NCBI GenBank assembly: GCA_035253825.1
Contig: DATFBM010000026.1
Span: 3,509 to 67,508, forward strand
DNA from: JACCTH01 sp035253825
Lineage (GTDB): Bacteria; Actinomycetota; Acidimicrobiia; Spongiisociales; ZC4RG35
Direction: 5' to 3'
DNA: 64,000 nt
Shown: piece by piece, positions 23,066 to 31,768 of the stretch
How positions within the stretch are numbered: position 1 is the stretch's first letter
How the letters are laid out: each line of letters opens with the position of its first letter
The notes under the pieces: model-generated
Seen by the model: only the letters and a program-made list of their open reading frames with translations
Database searches by the model: none
Told to the model about the DNA's origin: nothing
Program-made: the position numbers and the translations under genes

Positions 23066-24085
23066 ATGAGCCTCGACGATTTCCCCCGCATCCCGTTGTT
23101 GTTCGGAGCCTCTCCCATGCACCCGCTTCCCCGACTGAGCGAGGCTCTCGGGGGGAAGGTTGAGATCTGGGCCAAACGGGAGGACTGCAACTCGGGGATT
23201 GCCTATGGGGGAAATAAGGTCCGCAAGCTCGAATACCTCGTCGCCGATGCACTTGGCCAGGGCTGCGACACCCTTGTCTCCATCGGTGCCATCCAGTCGA
23301 ACCACACCCGACAGGTGACCGGGGTCGCCTGTCATTTGGGCTTAAAGGCAGTCACCGTCCAAGAGAGCTGGGTCGACTGGCCCGACGTCATCTACCAAAA
23401 GGTAGGGAACATTCAGCTAACCCGGATCATGGGCGGCGATATCCGCTTGGACCCGGCCGGCTTCGACATCGGCATCCGCGACAGCTGGAAGAAGGCCGTC
23501 GAATCAGTGGAAGCGGCCGGAGGAAAGCCCTACCCGATACCCGCCGGTGCTTCTGACCATCCGCTAGGAGGGCTCGGCTTTGCCAATTGGGCGCGCGAGG
23601 TAGCAGACCAGGAGTCCGAATTCGGCATCTTCTTCGACCACATCATCGTGTGCACTGTGACTGGGTCGACGCATGCCGGAATGATTGCCGGGTTTGCGCT
23701 CGAAGACCGAGACGATCGCAAAGTGATCGGAATCGATGCCTCGGCCACCCTCGATGAGACCGTCGACCAGGTCAGGCGAATCGCGGTCGATACGGCAAAG
23801 AAGATTGGGGTGGGTCGTGACTTGCGCGATGACGAGATCACCGTCGTTCCCGGATACCAGGGCCCTGCGTACGGCATCCCGGACCAGCCGACCATCGATG
23901 CCATCCGCCTTGCCGCCCGGACCGAGGGCATGCTCACCGATCCTGTCTACGAGGGGAAATCCATGGCCGGACTCATCGGGTTGATTCGCTCCGGGGAGAT
24001 CCCTCCGGGGTCGAAAGTGCTGTACGCACATCTCGGCGGGCAACCCGTATTGCCCGCGTATTCAGCGGCCCCTGGACTCGGTTAG
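23066..24085 (+). CDS. acdS: 1-Aminocyclopropane-1-carboxylate deaminase
   Basis: 339-residue PLP enzyme that breaks ACC, the ethylene precursor, into 2-oxobutyrate and ammonia. PLP Lys51 (GGNKVRKLEYL) and nucleophile Ser78 (IQSNH) fall at the same numbers as in the characterised Pseudomonas enzyme. Tyr295, Glu296 (DPVYEGKS) and Leu323 (AHLGG) correspond to Tyr294, Glu295 and Leu322, the residues used to separate ACC deaminase from D-cysteine desulfhydrase. Shine-Dalgarno GAAAGGTG before ATG 23066. Regulated by the divergent GntR protein. Confidence 0.92.
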   Translation: MSLDDFPRIPLLFGASPMHPLPRLSEALGGKVEIWAKREDCNSGIAYGGNKVRKLEYLVADALGQGCDTLVSIGAIQSNHTRQVTGVACHLGLKAVTVQESWVDWPDVIYQKVGNIQLTRIMGGDIRLDPAGFDIGIRDSWKKAVESVEAAGGKPYPIPAGASDHPLGGLGFANWAREVADQESEFGIFFDHIIVCTVTGSTHAGMIAGFALEDRDDRKVIGIDASATLDETVDQVRRIAVDTAKKIGVGRDLRDDEITVVPGYQGPAYGIPDQPTIDAIRLAARTEGMLTDPVYEGKSMAGLIGLIRSGEIPPGSKVLYAHLGGQPVLPAYSAAPGLG

Positions 24086-24223
24086 CGGTCTCGAAGGCCC
24101 CACCCCCGTCCTTCGATCTCTACAGGATTGCCATGACCATCGTCATCGCTGGCTGACAGTCGGATCCCCTGTCTTCACGGCAATTGCGCATGGCTTGCTT
24201 GTGCGCGATCCTTTAACGGCGCG

Positions 24224-25021
24224 ATGCCGTATTTCATGGATCGACACGACCTGGTAGGGGCGACACCGGAAGCGATCGCTCAAGCGCACACGAAGGACAT
24301 CGAGACTCAAGACCGGTACAACGTCAGGTTCATTCACTACTGGTACGACCACGATCGTCAACACGCATTCTGTCTTGCTCAGGGCCCCGACCTTGACGCC
24401 ATTGCCGCTGTTCACAAGGCGGCCCATGGACTCCTGCCGAACAGAGTCATCGAGGTTGACGAAGAGTCGGTAACTGCGTTCCTGGGCGGCTTCGTGCCGA
24501 GGGCAGTCGGCGAGGCGTATACCGATACAGCTTTTCGGGTGATCATGTTTACCGACATCGTCGACTCCACCAAACTCACGCAGCAGCTAGGAGACGCCGG
24601 TTCGATGGCAGTGCTGCACCGACATGACTTGATTGTCCAAAACGCGCTCGACGAGTACGGAGGACTGCGGGTGAAGCACACCGGCGACGGCGCCATGGCC
24701 TCGTTCCAGACAGTGCATGCAGCGATCGAAGCGGCGAAGTGGATCCAGCGCGCGGTCAGCGAGGAAGCAGCAAACAACGAGTCGTTCTCCATTCGTATCG
24801 GAATCGCCGCCGGGGAGCCGGTTGCCGAGGGTGATGACCTGTTTGGGTCGACGGTTCAGTTGGCAGCACGTTTGACCGCGCGCGCCGATCCCGGAAAGGT
24901 CTTGGTGTCGGGGGCCGTGCGCGACCTGGCGCTGGGAAAGGGAGTGCAGTTCGGACCGTCGCGATTAATTCGCCTGAAGGGCTTCGAGGAGGCGATCCGG
25001 ACCTGTGAGGTGATTTGGTAG
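24224..25021 (+). CDS. DUF4242 domain - class III adenylate/guanylate cyclase fusion
   Basis: 265 residues in two parts. Residues 1-90 match the DUF4242 family of small ferredoxin-like (nickel-binding SCO4226-type) proteins (MPYFMDRHDL, HYWYDHDRQHAFCL). Residues ~100-265 are a class III nucleotide cyclase domain with metal motif MFTDIVDST and KHTGDGAMASF. The usual Asn of the VNxAARL segment is Gln (STVQLAARL), which may affect activity. The domain pairing suggests a metal- or ligand-sensing cyclase. No other gene seems to share its transcript. Confidence 0.82.
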   Translation: MPYFMDRHDLVGATPEAIAQAHTKDIETQDRYNVRFIHYWYDHDRQHAFCLAQGPDLDAIAAVHKAAHGLLPNRVIEVDEESVTAFLGGFVPRAVGEAYTDTAFRVIMFTDIVDSTKLTQQLGDAGSMAVLHRHDLIVQNALDEYGGLRVKHTGDGAMASFQTVHAAIEAAKWIQRAVSEEAANNESFSIRIGIAAGEPVAEGDDLFGSTVQLAARLTARADPGKVLVSGAVRDLALGKGVQFGPSRLIRLKGFEEAIRTCEVIW

Positions 25022-25099
25022 GGGCGTCGGGCATTGGAACATCGGTTTTGCCCGAGCCTCCCCTCGCCGGCCAGTAGATCTGATCGGTTTTTGCGTGGG

Positions 25100-26173
25100 C
25101 TACGAAACCTCGACGAGCAGGGTGTGATCGTCGAGCCAGATCGCGCCGTTGCCTCGAGCGACGATCTCGACCCGACCCGTAGCCACGTCGGTTACGCCAA
25201 TACCGTCGATCTCCACGACAGTGACGATTCGATTTGCGTCTGGCGACCACGTTCCCGAGACATTCGATCTCCCCAAGCTCATGTCCCATTCGGCGACATT
25301 CCCCAAGGGCTTCAGCTCAGTCCCGTCGATGTTTCCCAGGACTCGATAACAGCAGCTCTCGCCGATGTGGCCAAACATCGTCACTTGCTTGCCGTCGGGT
25401 GACACAGAGGCGTTGGACGCCCCACTCATTCCCCCTATCCCGCCGCCGAAAAGAAGAGTGCTCGGGCCCCCGGATACCGGCACCGCCCGGATCCCGTCAT
25501 GGGTGTAGATGATGCGCGTGCCATCTGGTGAGAACGTTGGTTCCTTGTCGGCCACATAGTTCGGGTCCGCGGGAACCACCTGGGTCAACGAGCCGCTGGC
25601 GACGTCAGCGATGTATATGCCTTGTGGTGCTTGGAAAACGACCTTGCTGCCGTCCGGCGACCAGTCGGGGGCGGCCGGGCAGCATATTGGGGGATGGCGT
25701 GTGAGCTGTCGTATTCCGGTGCCATCGATGTCGGCGACGAATAACTGCACAGTGGTTTGGTCGACGGGGTCATCCGCTATGTAGGCGAGCTTCGATCCTT
25801 CAGGCAAGACGGCATAACGCGATGTGCCCCGGTCATATGTGCTCGTGCCCACGTAGGTGGGGCCGAGCGAGGCGATGATGCTCTCGGGGAGAGGCGTCAT
25901 GAGACCGGTCTCGAGGTCGAACGTGTAGTCCACCGTGGGCACCTCGGAGTCCGGCAAAGCAACTCGGGTCGCGGACCCAGTTGGCGTGCCGGGGACGGTG
26001 CCGGCCGACTGGGCGCCGCCGGAGTCGATCAGGGCCGCCCTGGTGGTCACGATCGTGACCACGACCAGAGACGCTGCAAATCCTGCGAGTGCGATCTTCT
26101 TGATCCCTCCTCCTCTCTCGGTGTTTTCAGCCCTCGTCAGCCTCGCTGGCGCTCGTATCGGCACGCCCACCAT
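25100..26173 (-). CDS. Membrane-anchored beta-propeller (TolB/PD40-like) protein
   Basis: About 357 residues: one N-terminal transmembrane segment (KKIALAGFAASLVVVTIVTT) then an extracytoplasmic propeller with repeated WSPDGSK, FSPDGTR, VSPDGKQ, WSPDANR blades. Third gene of an operon with the sensor kinase and response regulator upstream, so it may help sense the signal. The start is unclear: ATG 26173 and ATG 26191 lie inside the kinase gene without ribosome-binding sites, while a very strong AGGAGGAGGG (26114-26105) is followed only by ATC codons (26104, 26095). Confidence 0.72.
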   Translation of the reverse strand: MVGVPIRAPARLTRAENTERGGGIKKIALAGFAASLVVVTIVTTRAALIDSGGAQSAGTVPGTPTGSATRVALPDSEVPTVDYTFDLETGLMTPLPESIIASLGPTYVGTSTYDRGTSRYAVLPEGSKLAYIADDPVDQTTVQLFVADIDGTGIRQLTRHPPICCPAAPDWSPDGSKVVFQAPQGIYIADVASGSLTQVVPADPNYVADKEPTFSPDGTRIIYTHDGIRAVPVSGGPSTLLFGGGIGGMSGASNASVSPDGKQVTMFGHIGESCCYRVLGNIDGTELKPLGNVAEWDMSLGRSNVSGTWSPDANRIVTVVEIDGIGVTDVATGRVEIVARGNGAIWLDDHTLLVEVS

Positions 26174-27563
26174 CGGGTAACGTTCTCGCAACGGGCAGCC
26201 TCAGTGTGAATCGGGAGCCCGTCGCCAGCTCGCTCCAGACATCGATCTCGCCACCGAGCAAACGTGCGTTTTCCAGGGCGATCGCTAGGCCAAGCCCGCT
26301 CCCGCTCTCCGTCCGAGCCGGGTCGGCCTTGTAGAAACGCTCGAAGACGTGGGGGAGGTCCTCGGGGGCGATTCCCGCTCCCCGATCCTCGACCTCTACG
26401 AATCCATCAGTTCCGCTTCTACCGATTCGAACTCTGACGTCGTCCCCACCATGGGAGAGGGCGTTCTCGACCAGGTTTGAGACGATGCGCTCGACTCGCC
26501 GGGGGTCGGTCTCCACCGTGACTTTGCTGGCGTCGAACAACACACTTTTCTCCCAGCCCCGTGCAAGCCGGATGTTTGCCACGAGCGCGCCGAGAGCGAC
26601 TGGCTCCGTTCGGACGTCTTCGCGGCCCGCGTCGAGGCGCGAGATCTCCATCAACTCCTCGACCAGGCGGCGGAGACGACCGACATCGTTGACGATCAAT
26701 TGAGCGGGTCGCTTGGCATGGGGAGGCATCTCGTCGATGTGCCCGGCCAGCAACGAGGTCTCGGCAGACAGTGCCGTCACCGGAGTGCGGAGCTCATGCG
26801 CGACGTCGGCTGTGAACCTCCTCTCGCGTGCCTGGGACTCGGAGAGGGCATCGATCTTTTCCTCGAGTGCCTCCGCCATCTCGTTGAAGGAAGCTGCCCA
26901 CGCCCCGAATTCGTCGTCGGTATCGATCGGGAGGCGGATATCCAGCAAGCCCTCGGCAAGGGCCTGGGCGGCGGCGCTCGCCTCGCCGACCGGGCGGAGG
27001 ACTCTCCGGGCGACGAGGGCACCTGCAGTCGCCGAGAGGACGACCACGATTCCCCACCCCACAAGTAGAATCGCCCCCAGTTGGGCAAGGTCGTCTCTCA
27101 AGGCCTTCTCCGAGAAGAAGAAGTACAGCTCCGTCTCAGTGTCGCTGACCTTCCCTCCAACGAGGAGGAAAGGCTCTGCCGCCCGCTCCCTTTCGAAGGC
27201 GAGATCGCCTTTGCGGACCAGACGCTTTAGCTGGTCTGAGATTTGGTCTGCGCCGATGGAAAGACTCGACGAAAGCACGTGACCACCCGTCCGTCCCACC
27301 GTCTCGAAGCCTGGCTGGCTGGCGTAATAGTCGACGAGGTCGGCCACGTCTTTTGGCCCGGAGGATCGTTCTAGGACCGCCCCAGCGAGCACCAGATTGT
27401 TTCGCGCCTGAGCGAGCGAGCTCGACACCGAGTCATCGAGGCGGGCCGTGGCGACGATGATGTATGACCCGAGCGCGAGTGCCCCGGTAGAGATCGCCGC
27501 AACGAGCGCATAGGTGATTGTGAGTCGCCGACTGAGCTTTCCTGGCGGGAGGATCGCTTTCAA
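26127..27563 (-). CDS. Two-component sensor histidine kinase
   Basis: 478 residues: TM1 (about 13-37), an extracytoplasmic sensor region, TM2 (about 160-185), HAMP linker (RRVLRPVGEASAAAQALAEG), dimerisation domain with the phospho-accepting His in DVAHELRTPVTAL (about residue 256), and HATPase domain with N box (NLVENALSHG), G1 DRGAGI and G2 GSGLGLAIA. Overlaps the response regulator gene by 4 bp. It resembles the OmpR-partner kinases (MtrB/PrrB group). Confidence 0.92.
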   Translation of the reverse strand: MKAILPPGKLSRRLTITYALVAAISTGALALGSYIIVATARLDDSVSSSLAQARNNLVLAGAVLERSSGPKDVADLVDYYASQPGFETVGRTGGHVLSSSLSIGADQISDQLKRLVRKGDLAFERERAAEPFLLVGGKVSDTETELYFFFSEKALRDDLAQLGAILLVGWGIVVVLSATAGALVARRVLRPVGEASAAAQALAEGLLDIRLPIDTDDEFGAWAASFNEMAEALEEKIDALSESQARERRFTADVAHELRTPVTALSAETSLLAGHIDEMPPHAKRPAQLIVNDVGRLRRLVEELMEISRLDAGREDVRTEPVALGALVANIRLARGWEKSVLFDASKVTVETDPRRVERIVSNLVENALSHGGDDVRVRIGRSGTDGFVEVEDRGAGIAPEDLPHVFERFYKADPARTESGSGLGLAIALENARLLGGEIDVWSELATGSRFTLRLPVARTLPDGGRADTSASEADEG

Positions 27564-28243
27564 CGCTCGCGCTCCAATCGATAGCCGACTCCCCTAACCG
27601 TCGTGATAAGCCGCGGGTCCCCCGACTTCGGCTCCACTTTGGCGCGCAGGCGCTGGACGGCGATGTCGACGAGACGGGAGTCTCCCAGGTAGTCGTATCC
27701 CCAGACGCGCTCGAGCAACAGCTCCCGCGTGAAGACCTGACCAGGGCGCCGAGCCAACTCGAGCAGGAGACGGAACTCCGTGGCCGTCAGCTGGAGATCA
27801 GTGCGGCCGCGTGTCACTTGGAAGCTGGCCGGATAGATCTCGAGACCGCCCACCCGCAGGACCTCATCGACCGGCGAGTCGCTTGTGCGGCGCAAGAGCG
27901 CACGAATTCGAGCTGCGAGCTCGGCCATCTCGAACGGCTTCGTCACGTAATCGTCTGCCCCGAGCTCGAGACCAAGGACAACATCGACTGTGTCGGTGCG
28001 GGCCGACAGCATCAGGATGGGCACACGACTCATGGCGCGGATCGAGCGGCAGACCCCGAGCCCATCGAGCTTCGGCAGCATCACGTCGAGCACCACCAGA
28101 TCAGGGGGCGACGCCCGAAAGCGCCTGAGGGCATCTTCTCCGTCGGCCGCTGTCTCAACGATTAGGCCAGCGTTTTTAAGCCCCAGAGCCGTCGCTTCAC
28201 GAATCGACGGGTCGTCTTCGACCAGGAGCAGGCGCCCGTCCAT
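27560..28243 (-). CDS. OmpR-family response regulator
   Basis: 227 residues: receiver domain with acidic pocket (Glu9, Asp10, Asp11) and phosphorylation site Asp53 (VVLDVMLPKLDG), Lys in VTKPFEMAEL, then a winged-helix DNA-binding domain (LTATEFRLLLELARRPGQVFTRELLLERVWGY in three blocks, ending TVRGVGYRLE). First gene of the operon regulator-kinase-propeller. Target genes unknown; no repeated operator was found nearby. Confidence 0.93.
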   Translation of the reverse strand: MDGRLLLVEDDPSIREATALGLKNAGLIVETAADGEDALRRFRASPPDLVVLDVMLPKLDGLGVCRSIRAMSRVPILMLSARTDTVDVVLGLELGADDYVTKPFEMAELAARIRALLRRTSDSPVDEVLRVGGLEIYPASFQVTRGRTDLQLTATEFRLLLELARRPGQVFTRELLLERVWGYDYLGDSRLVDIAVQRLRAKVEPKSGDPRLITTVRGVGYRLERER

Positions 28244-28832
28244 GGCTGCCCTGAGGTCACTCTGGGGGCTCGGCCCAGCGGCAAGTCACGATTGCTGCCC
28301 CTGTGGTCATTGTGTTGACGATAGAACGCAACTCGCCCGCGCGACCAAGTCGTTACACAACCGTTTCAGTTAGGCGCCACTCGTCCTGATCGGCTATGCC
28401 ACTTTTCGTCGACGATGGAACCTTCGACCCTAGGCGCGGTTACCTCCTGGCGTGACGGTGGGCGGAAAGGAAAGGTCAAATGCGTTCCGCTGGCAGGCGG
28501 GCCGGCTTAAGGACCTGGGCATACCAGAGACTTTGCTTTCAGGTTCGGATTCGACATCAACGATTCGGGTGGTCGGCCGGCCACTTCGGCGACCGGCGCC
28601 AGATTCGCTGGACGGGCACTGTGGGCTGGGAGTAACCCGATCGCGCGGTCGATCGACTTTCGGAGGGGCTCTTTCTGCACCGTCACCTCCGTGACTCCCT
28701 GCTCGGCGATCCCGAAAACATCGAGCTGAGCCCAAGGTAGCGAGACCGGCCTACTCGCGCCGACCGTCGCAACTGACCGGGGTATTCGAGACGAAACACA
28801 GTCGGAGACGCCCTGTTGAAGGGACTAGAAGC
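28244..28832. other. 589-bp region without supported genes
   Basis: Lies between the response regulator (its promoter would be at the left end) and the tRNA-Glu terminator. Open frames on both strands are short, overlap one another and have no start-site support. No known RNA family was recognised. It is the largest gene-free stretch in the window and could hold a small RNA or an eroded gene. Confidence 0.4.
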
Positions 28833-28866
28833 AAGCCCTGGTGCGACGAGTGTCTGACCAGGGCCT
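28833..28866 (-). terminator. Terminator of the gltX-tRNA-Glu transcript
   Basis: On the minus strand GCCCTGGT (28864-28857) pairs with ACCAGGGC (28842-28835), followed by TTGCTTCTAG. The stem starts seven bases after the tRNA 3' end. Confidence 0.6.
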
Positions 28867-28870
28867 TGGG

Positions 28871-28943
28871 CAGCCCCGACGGGATTCGAACCCGCGTTTC
28901 CGGCTTGAAAGGCCGGCGTCCTAGGCCACTGGACGACGGGGCC
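28871..28943 (-). tRNA. tRNA-Glu (anticodon TTC)
   Basis: Full cloverleaf on the minus strand: acceptor GGCCCCG/CGGGGCT, D arm, anticodon stem CCGGC/GCCGG with loop CTTTCAA (anticodon TTC), and T arm GCGGG-TTCGAAT-CCCGT. CCA is not encoded exactly. It lies 112 bp downstream of gltX on the same strand, so enzyme and substrate tRNA may share a transcript. Confidence 0.95.
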
Positions 28944-28971
28944 TAAGCGAGAGATGGTAGGCAACCGACCC

Positions 28972-29087
28972 GGCGCAAAATTTGGTGCACACGAGCGTCT
29001 CGCAGCAAATCTGGTGTGACACGACCGAAAACCGATCGCCCTGCACCGAATTTCGTCAGCGGTGATCGTCCTGCGCCATATTTGCCA
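28972..29087. repeat. Four-unit inverted/direct repeat array, 30-nt pitch
   Basis: Units A (28972-28997) and B (29002-29027) run in one direction; units C (29034-29057) and D (29064-29087) run in the other. Both pairs have a 30-nt pitch. The consensus read with C/D is GnTCGTssyGCaCCAaATTTtGc. Unit D and the end of C encode the last residues and stop of gltX. The rest separates gltX from tRNA-Glu. Confidence 0.6.
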
Positions 29088-30528
29088 CGCGCTTACGAGC
29101 ATCGGCGAGGCGTGCCAGGACTGAATCTCGGCCCAAAATCGCCATCGATTCGAACAACGGCGGACTCACGGTCGATCCAGTCACGGCCACCCTCAGGGGC
29201 TGCAGACCCTTGCGAGCGTTCAGGCCGAGTCGCTCCAACATCGATCGAAGCGACCTTTCGATCTCGTCGTGCTCCCAGATAGCCACAAGCTCAAGCTCAG
29301 CGATCGCCGCTCCGAGCAATTCCTCGGCGTCGTCTCCCATCACCTTCTCCCAGGCAATTGGGTCGATCTCTAGTTCATCAGTGAACAGAAACCGCACTTG
29401 TGGTCCTACTTCAGTCAGAAATTTGGTTCGTTCCTGAACCAGCGGGGCGATTCTTGCCAACCGCTCCCATTCCTCCGGGCTCAACTCTCGGCCCATGCTG
29501 GCGATCACAAATGGGCGGGCGGCTTCCAGGAACTCAACCACACTCAGTGAGCGGATGTATTCCCCGTTCATCCAATCGAGCTTCGATTGATCGAACACGG
29601 CCGGGTTAGTGGAGACCGACGCGAGGTCGAAAAGCCGAATCGAATCAGCCAACGACACGATGGTCACGTCGCCCGCCGGAGACCACCCCAAGAGGCTCAG
29701 GTAGTTGACCATGGCCTGAGGGAGGTAACCGGCCTCGATGTACTCGGTGACCCCCGTAGCCCCGTGCCGCTTTGACAATCTCTTGCCGTCGGTCCCGAGG
29801 ATCAGCGGCAGATGGGCGTAGGTCGCTTCCTTCGCCCCCAGTGCCAGGGTGAGTTGGATATGGCGTGGTGTCGATGGGAGCAGGTCTTCGCCCCGAGCGA
29901 CGTGGCTGATCTCATAGTCAACGTCGTCGGTTGTCGAAGCCAGGTGGTACGTCGGCCTCCCGTCTGAGCGAAGGAGCACGAAGTCGTCCACATGCTCGTG
30001 GTCGACCCTGATCTTTCCTTTGACTAGGTCATCGAACTCGGTGACCCCAGGTCGCGGCATTTTGAAGCGCACCGCCGCCGCCTCTCCCGCCCCCCGGCGG
30101 GCGATGGCCTCACTGATCGGGATCGTGCGACATCGGCCGTCGTATCCAGGAGGTTTTCCGGCAGCGGCGGCTTCGTCGCGCCGCCTGGCCAGTTCGGCAG
30201 GAGTGCAAAAGCAGAAATAGGCCGCCTCCCGCTCCACCAATTCGAGCGCGACTTGCCGATAACGCTCGTAGCGATCCGACTGGCGATAAGTCCCGTGAGG
30301 TCCCCCCACCCCAACCCCCTCGTCCCAGTCGAGTCCCAGCCAGCGCAGTCCGGCGAGGATGTCGGCCTCGAATTCGGCCGAGTTCCTCTCGTCATCGGTG
30401 TCGTCGATGCGAACGATGAACGTCCCACCCGAGTGCCTTGCGTAAAGCCAATTGAAAAGAGCCGTTCGCCCCGTCCCAACATGCATCGCTCCCGTCGGCG
30501 ACGGGGCGATTCGCAACCGAGTCGTCAC
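29056..30528 (-). CDS. gltX: Glutamyl-tRNA synthetase
   Basis: 490 residues, class I synthetase. HIGH-type motif in PSPTGAMHVGTGR (residues 9-21) and KMSKS-type KRLSKRHG near 250, both intact. It charges tRNA-Glu, and in most actinobacteria also tRNA-Gln for the amidotransferase pathway; no glnS was seen here. The C-terminal residues are encoded by the repeat array. It overlaps the upstream FAA hydrolase gene by 4 bp, and tRNA-Glu(TTC) follows downstream. Confidence 0.96.
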   Translation of the reverse strand: MTTRLRIAPSPTGAMHVGTGRTALFNWLYARHSGGTFIVRIDDTDDERNSAEFEADILAGLRWLGLDWDEGVGVGGPHGTYRQSDRYERYRQVALELVEREAAYFCFCTPAELARRRDEAAAAGKPPGYDGRCRTIPISEAIARRGAGEAAAVRFKMPRPGVTEFDDLVKGKIRVDHEHVDDFVLLRSDGRPTYHLASTTDDVDYEISHVARGEDLLPSTPRHIQLTLALGAKEATYAHLPLILGTDGKRLSKRHGATGVTEYIEAGYLPQAMVNYLSLLGWSPAGDVTIVSLADSIRLFDLASVSTNPAVFDQSKLDWMNGEYIRSLSVVEFLEAARPFVIASMGRELSPEEWERLARIAPLVQERTKFLTEVGPQVRFLFTDELEIDPIAWEKVMGDDAEELLGAAIAELELVAIWEHDEIERSLRSMLERLGLNARKGLQPLRVAVTGSTVSPPLFESMAILGRDSVLARLADARKRVANMAQDDHR

Positions 30529-31286
30529 CGGCTGGCGATCCGGTTGCTCAAGACTCCGATGCCATCGATTTCGACTTCAACCAAGTCACCGGGGAGTATC
30601 GGCCCCACGCCGGATGGGGTCCCGGTAAGCACGACATCTCCGGGAAGCAGCGTCATGACTGCGGTGATGAACTCGAGAATCTCGGCCACCCCAAAAACCA
30701 TGTCGGCCGTGAATCCGGCCTGTCGAACCTCCCCGTTGACGCGGCAGATGATGGCCAGTCGCTCCAGCGGATCGAGTTCGGTTTCGATCACGGGCCCCAG
30801 CGGACAGAACGTGTCGAATCCTTTGGCGCGGCTCCATTGCCCATCTTTCGCCTGCAGATCGCGGGCGGTGACGTCGTTGGCAGCGGTGTAACCGAAGACG
30901 TAGCGTCCGACGTCCTCGGCCTTGACGTTTTTGGCCACTCGCCCGATAACCACCGCCAACTCGGCCTCGTGGTGGAGATTGGAGGTCTGTTGGGGATACA
31001 CGACTCGCGCATCGGGGCCGACCACCGCGGTCGCCGGCTTGAGAAAGATCACCGGTTCCTCGGGCACGTCGTTCCCGAGCTCGGCAGCGTGGTCGACGTA
31101 GTTGCGTCCCACACAAACGACCTTGGAGGGGATTACCGGCGACAGGAGCTGAATCGCCTCCCAAGGAAGGAGGGTTTCGGTCGCCTCCCAGGCGACAAAC
31201 GGAGAGCCCTGGTAAACGGTCACCCCAGCCGCCTCGGCCAGTCCATAGGCGATGTCGTTTCCGGTCTTGAAGCGAACGATCTTCAC
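30525..31286 (-). CDS. Fumarylacetoacetate hydrolase family protein
   Basis: 253 residues of the FAA fold (FAHD1-like): CVGRNYVDHAAELG, the metal-binding acidic residues in HHEAELAVVIG, and GYTAANDVTARDLQ, KGFDTFCPLGP, GDVVLTGTPSGVGP. Related enzymes are oxaloacetate or acylpyruvate hydrolases/decarboxylases; the substrate cannot be chosen from sequence. GTG 31286 is taken as start (VKIVRF); the longer open frame lies within the previous gene. Fourth gene of the S9-ilvE-hypothetical-FAA-gltX operon. Confidence 0.87.
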   Translation of the reverse strand: MKIVRFKTGNDIAYGLAEAAGVTVYQGSPFVAWEATETLLPWEAIQLLSPVIPSKVVCVGRNYVDHAAELGNDVPEEPVIFLKPATAVVGPDARVVYPQQTSNLHHEAELAVVIGRVAKNVKAEDVGRYVFGYTAANDVTARDLQAKDGQWSRAKGFDTFCPLGPVIETELDPLERLAIICRVNGEVRQAGFTADMVFGVAEILEFITAVMTLLPGDVVLTGTPSGVGPILPGDLVEVEIDGIGVLSNRIASR

Positions 31287-31288
31287 GG

Positions 31289-31768
31289 TCAGTAGCCGAG
31301 CAGCCGCAAGCGGCGTCGGACCTCGTCGGCGGTGAATTCGAAGAGATCGGTGCCGGCTTCGTCGACGGCCCGTCGGCCGGCCGAGACCTCGTGAGCCGTT
31401 GCTGCCGCCCATCGCTCGCCTCGTTCGACGATGGCGGTGGGCAAACCCTCTCCGATACCTGATAGCACCAGGGCGACGTCGAGGTCTTCCCGTACCGGGG
31501 CCCGCCCCTTGTGCGACGACCTCGCCGCCATCAGGGCGGCGATGACCTTCTCCTGGCTGGTCGTCAGGTTCAGTCCGGAAGACCGAATCAATCGCAAGGC
31601 ATATCCGGTGTCGGGCCCGGGGGTGCCGAAGGCTCCCCCCCTCGGAACCTGGGTTGGAGAGGTGATCACCCCGGGACGGGTCGGGCGCCAGCGCCGGGCT
31701 GGTCCCGGCTCCGGCGTGGGACGAGGCGCTTCAGCGGTACCAATCTCGACGTTGGGCTGCTGACCCAT
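31289..31768 (-). CDS. Conserved hypothetical protein
   Basis: 159 residues. The first 50 are Pro/Arg-rich and disordered (PRPTPEPGPARRW), the rest is helical (ALRLIRSSGLNLTTSQEKVIAALMAARSSHKG and FTADEVRRRLRLLGY). I recognise no domain. It is locked between ilvE (1-bp overlap) and the FAA hydrolase gene (2-bp gap), so it is certainly translated in this operon. It may be a small regulatory or adaptor protein. Confidence 0.7.
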   Translation of the reverse strand: MGQQPNVEIGTAEAPRPTPEPGPARRWRPTRPGVITSPTQVPRGGAFGTPGPDTGYALRLIRSSGLNLTTSQEKVIAALMAARSSHKGRAPVREDLDVALVLSGIGEGLPTAIVERGERWAAATAHEVSAGRRAVDEAGTDLFEFTADEVRRRLRLLGY

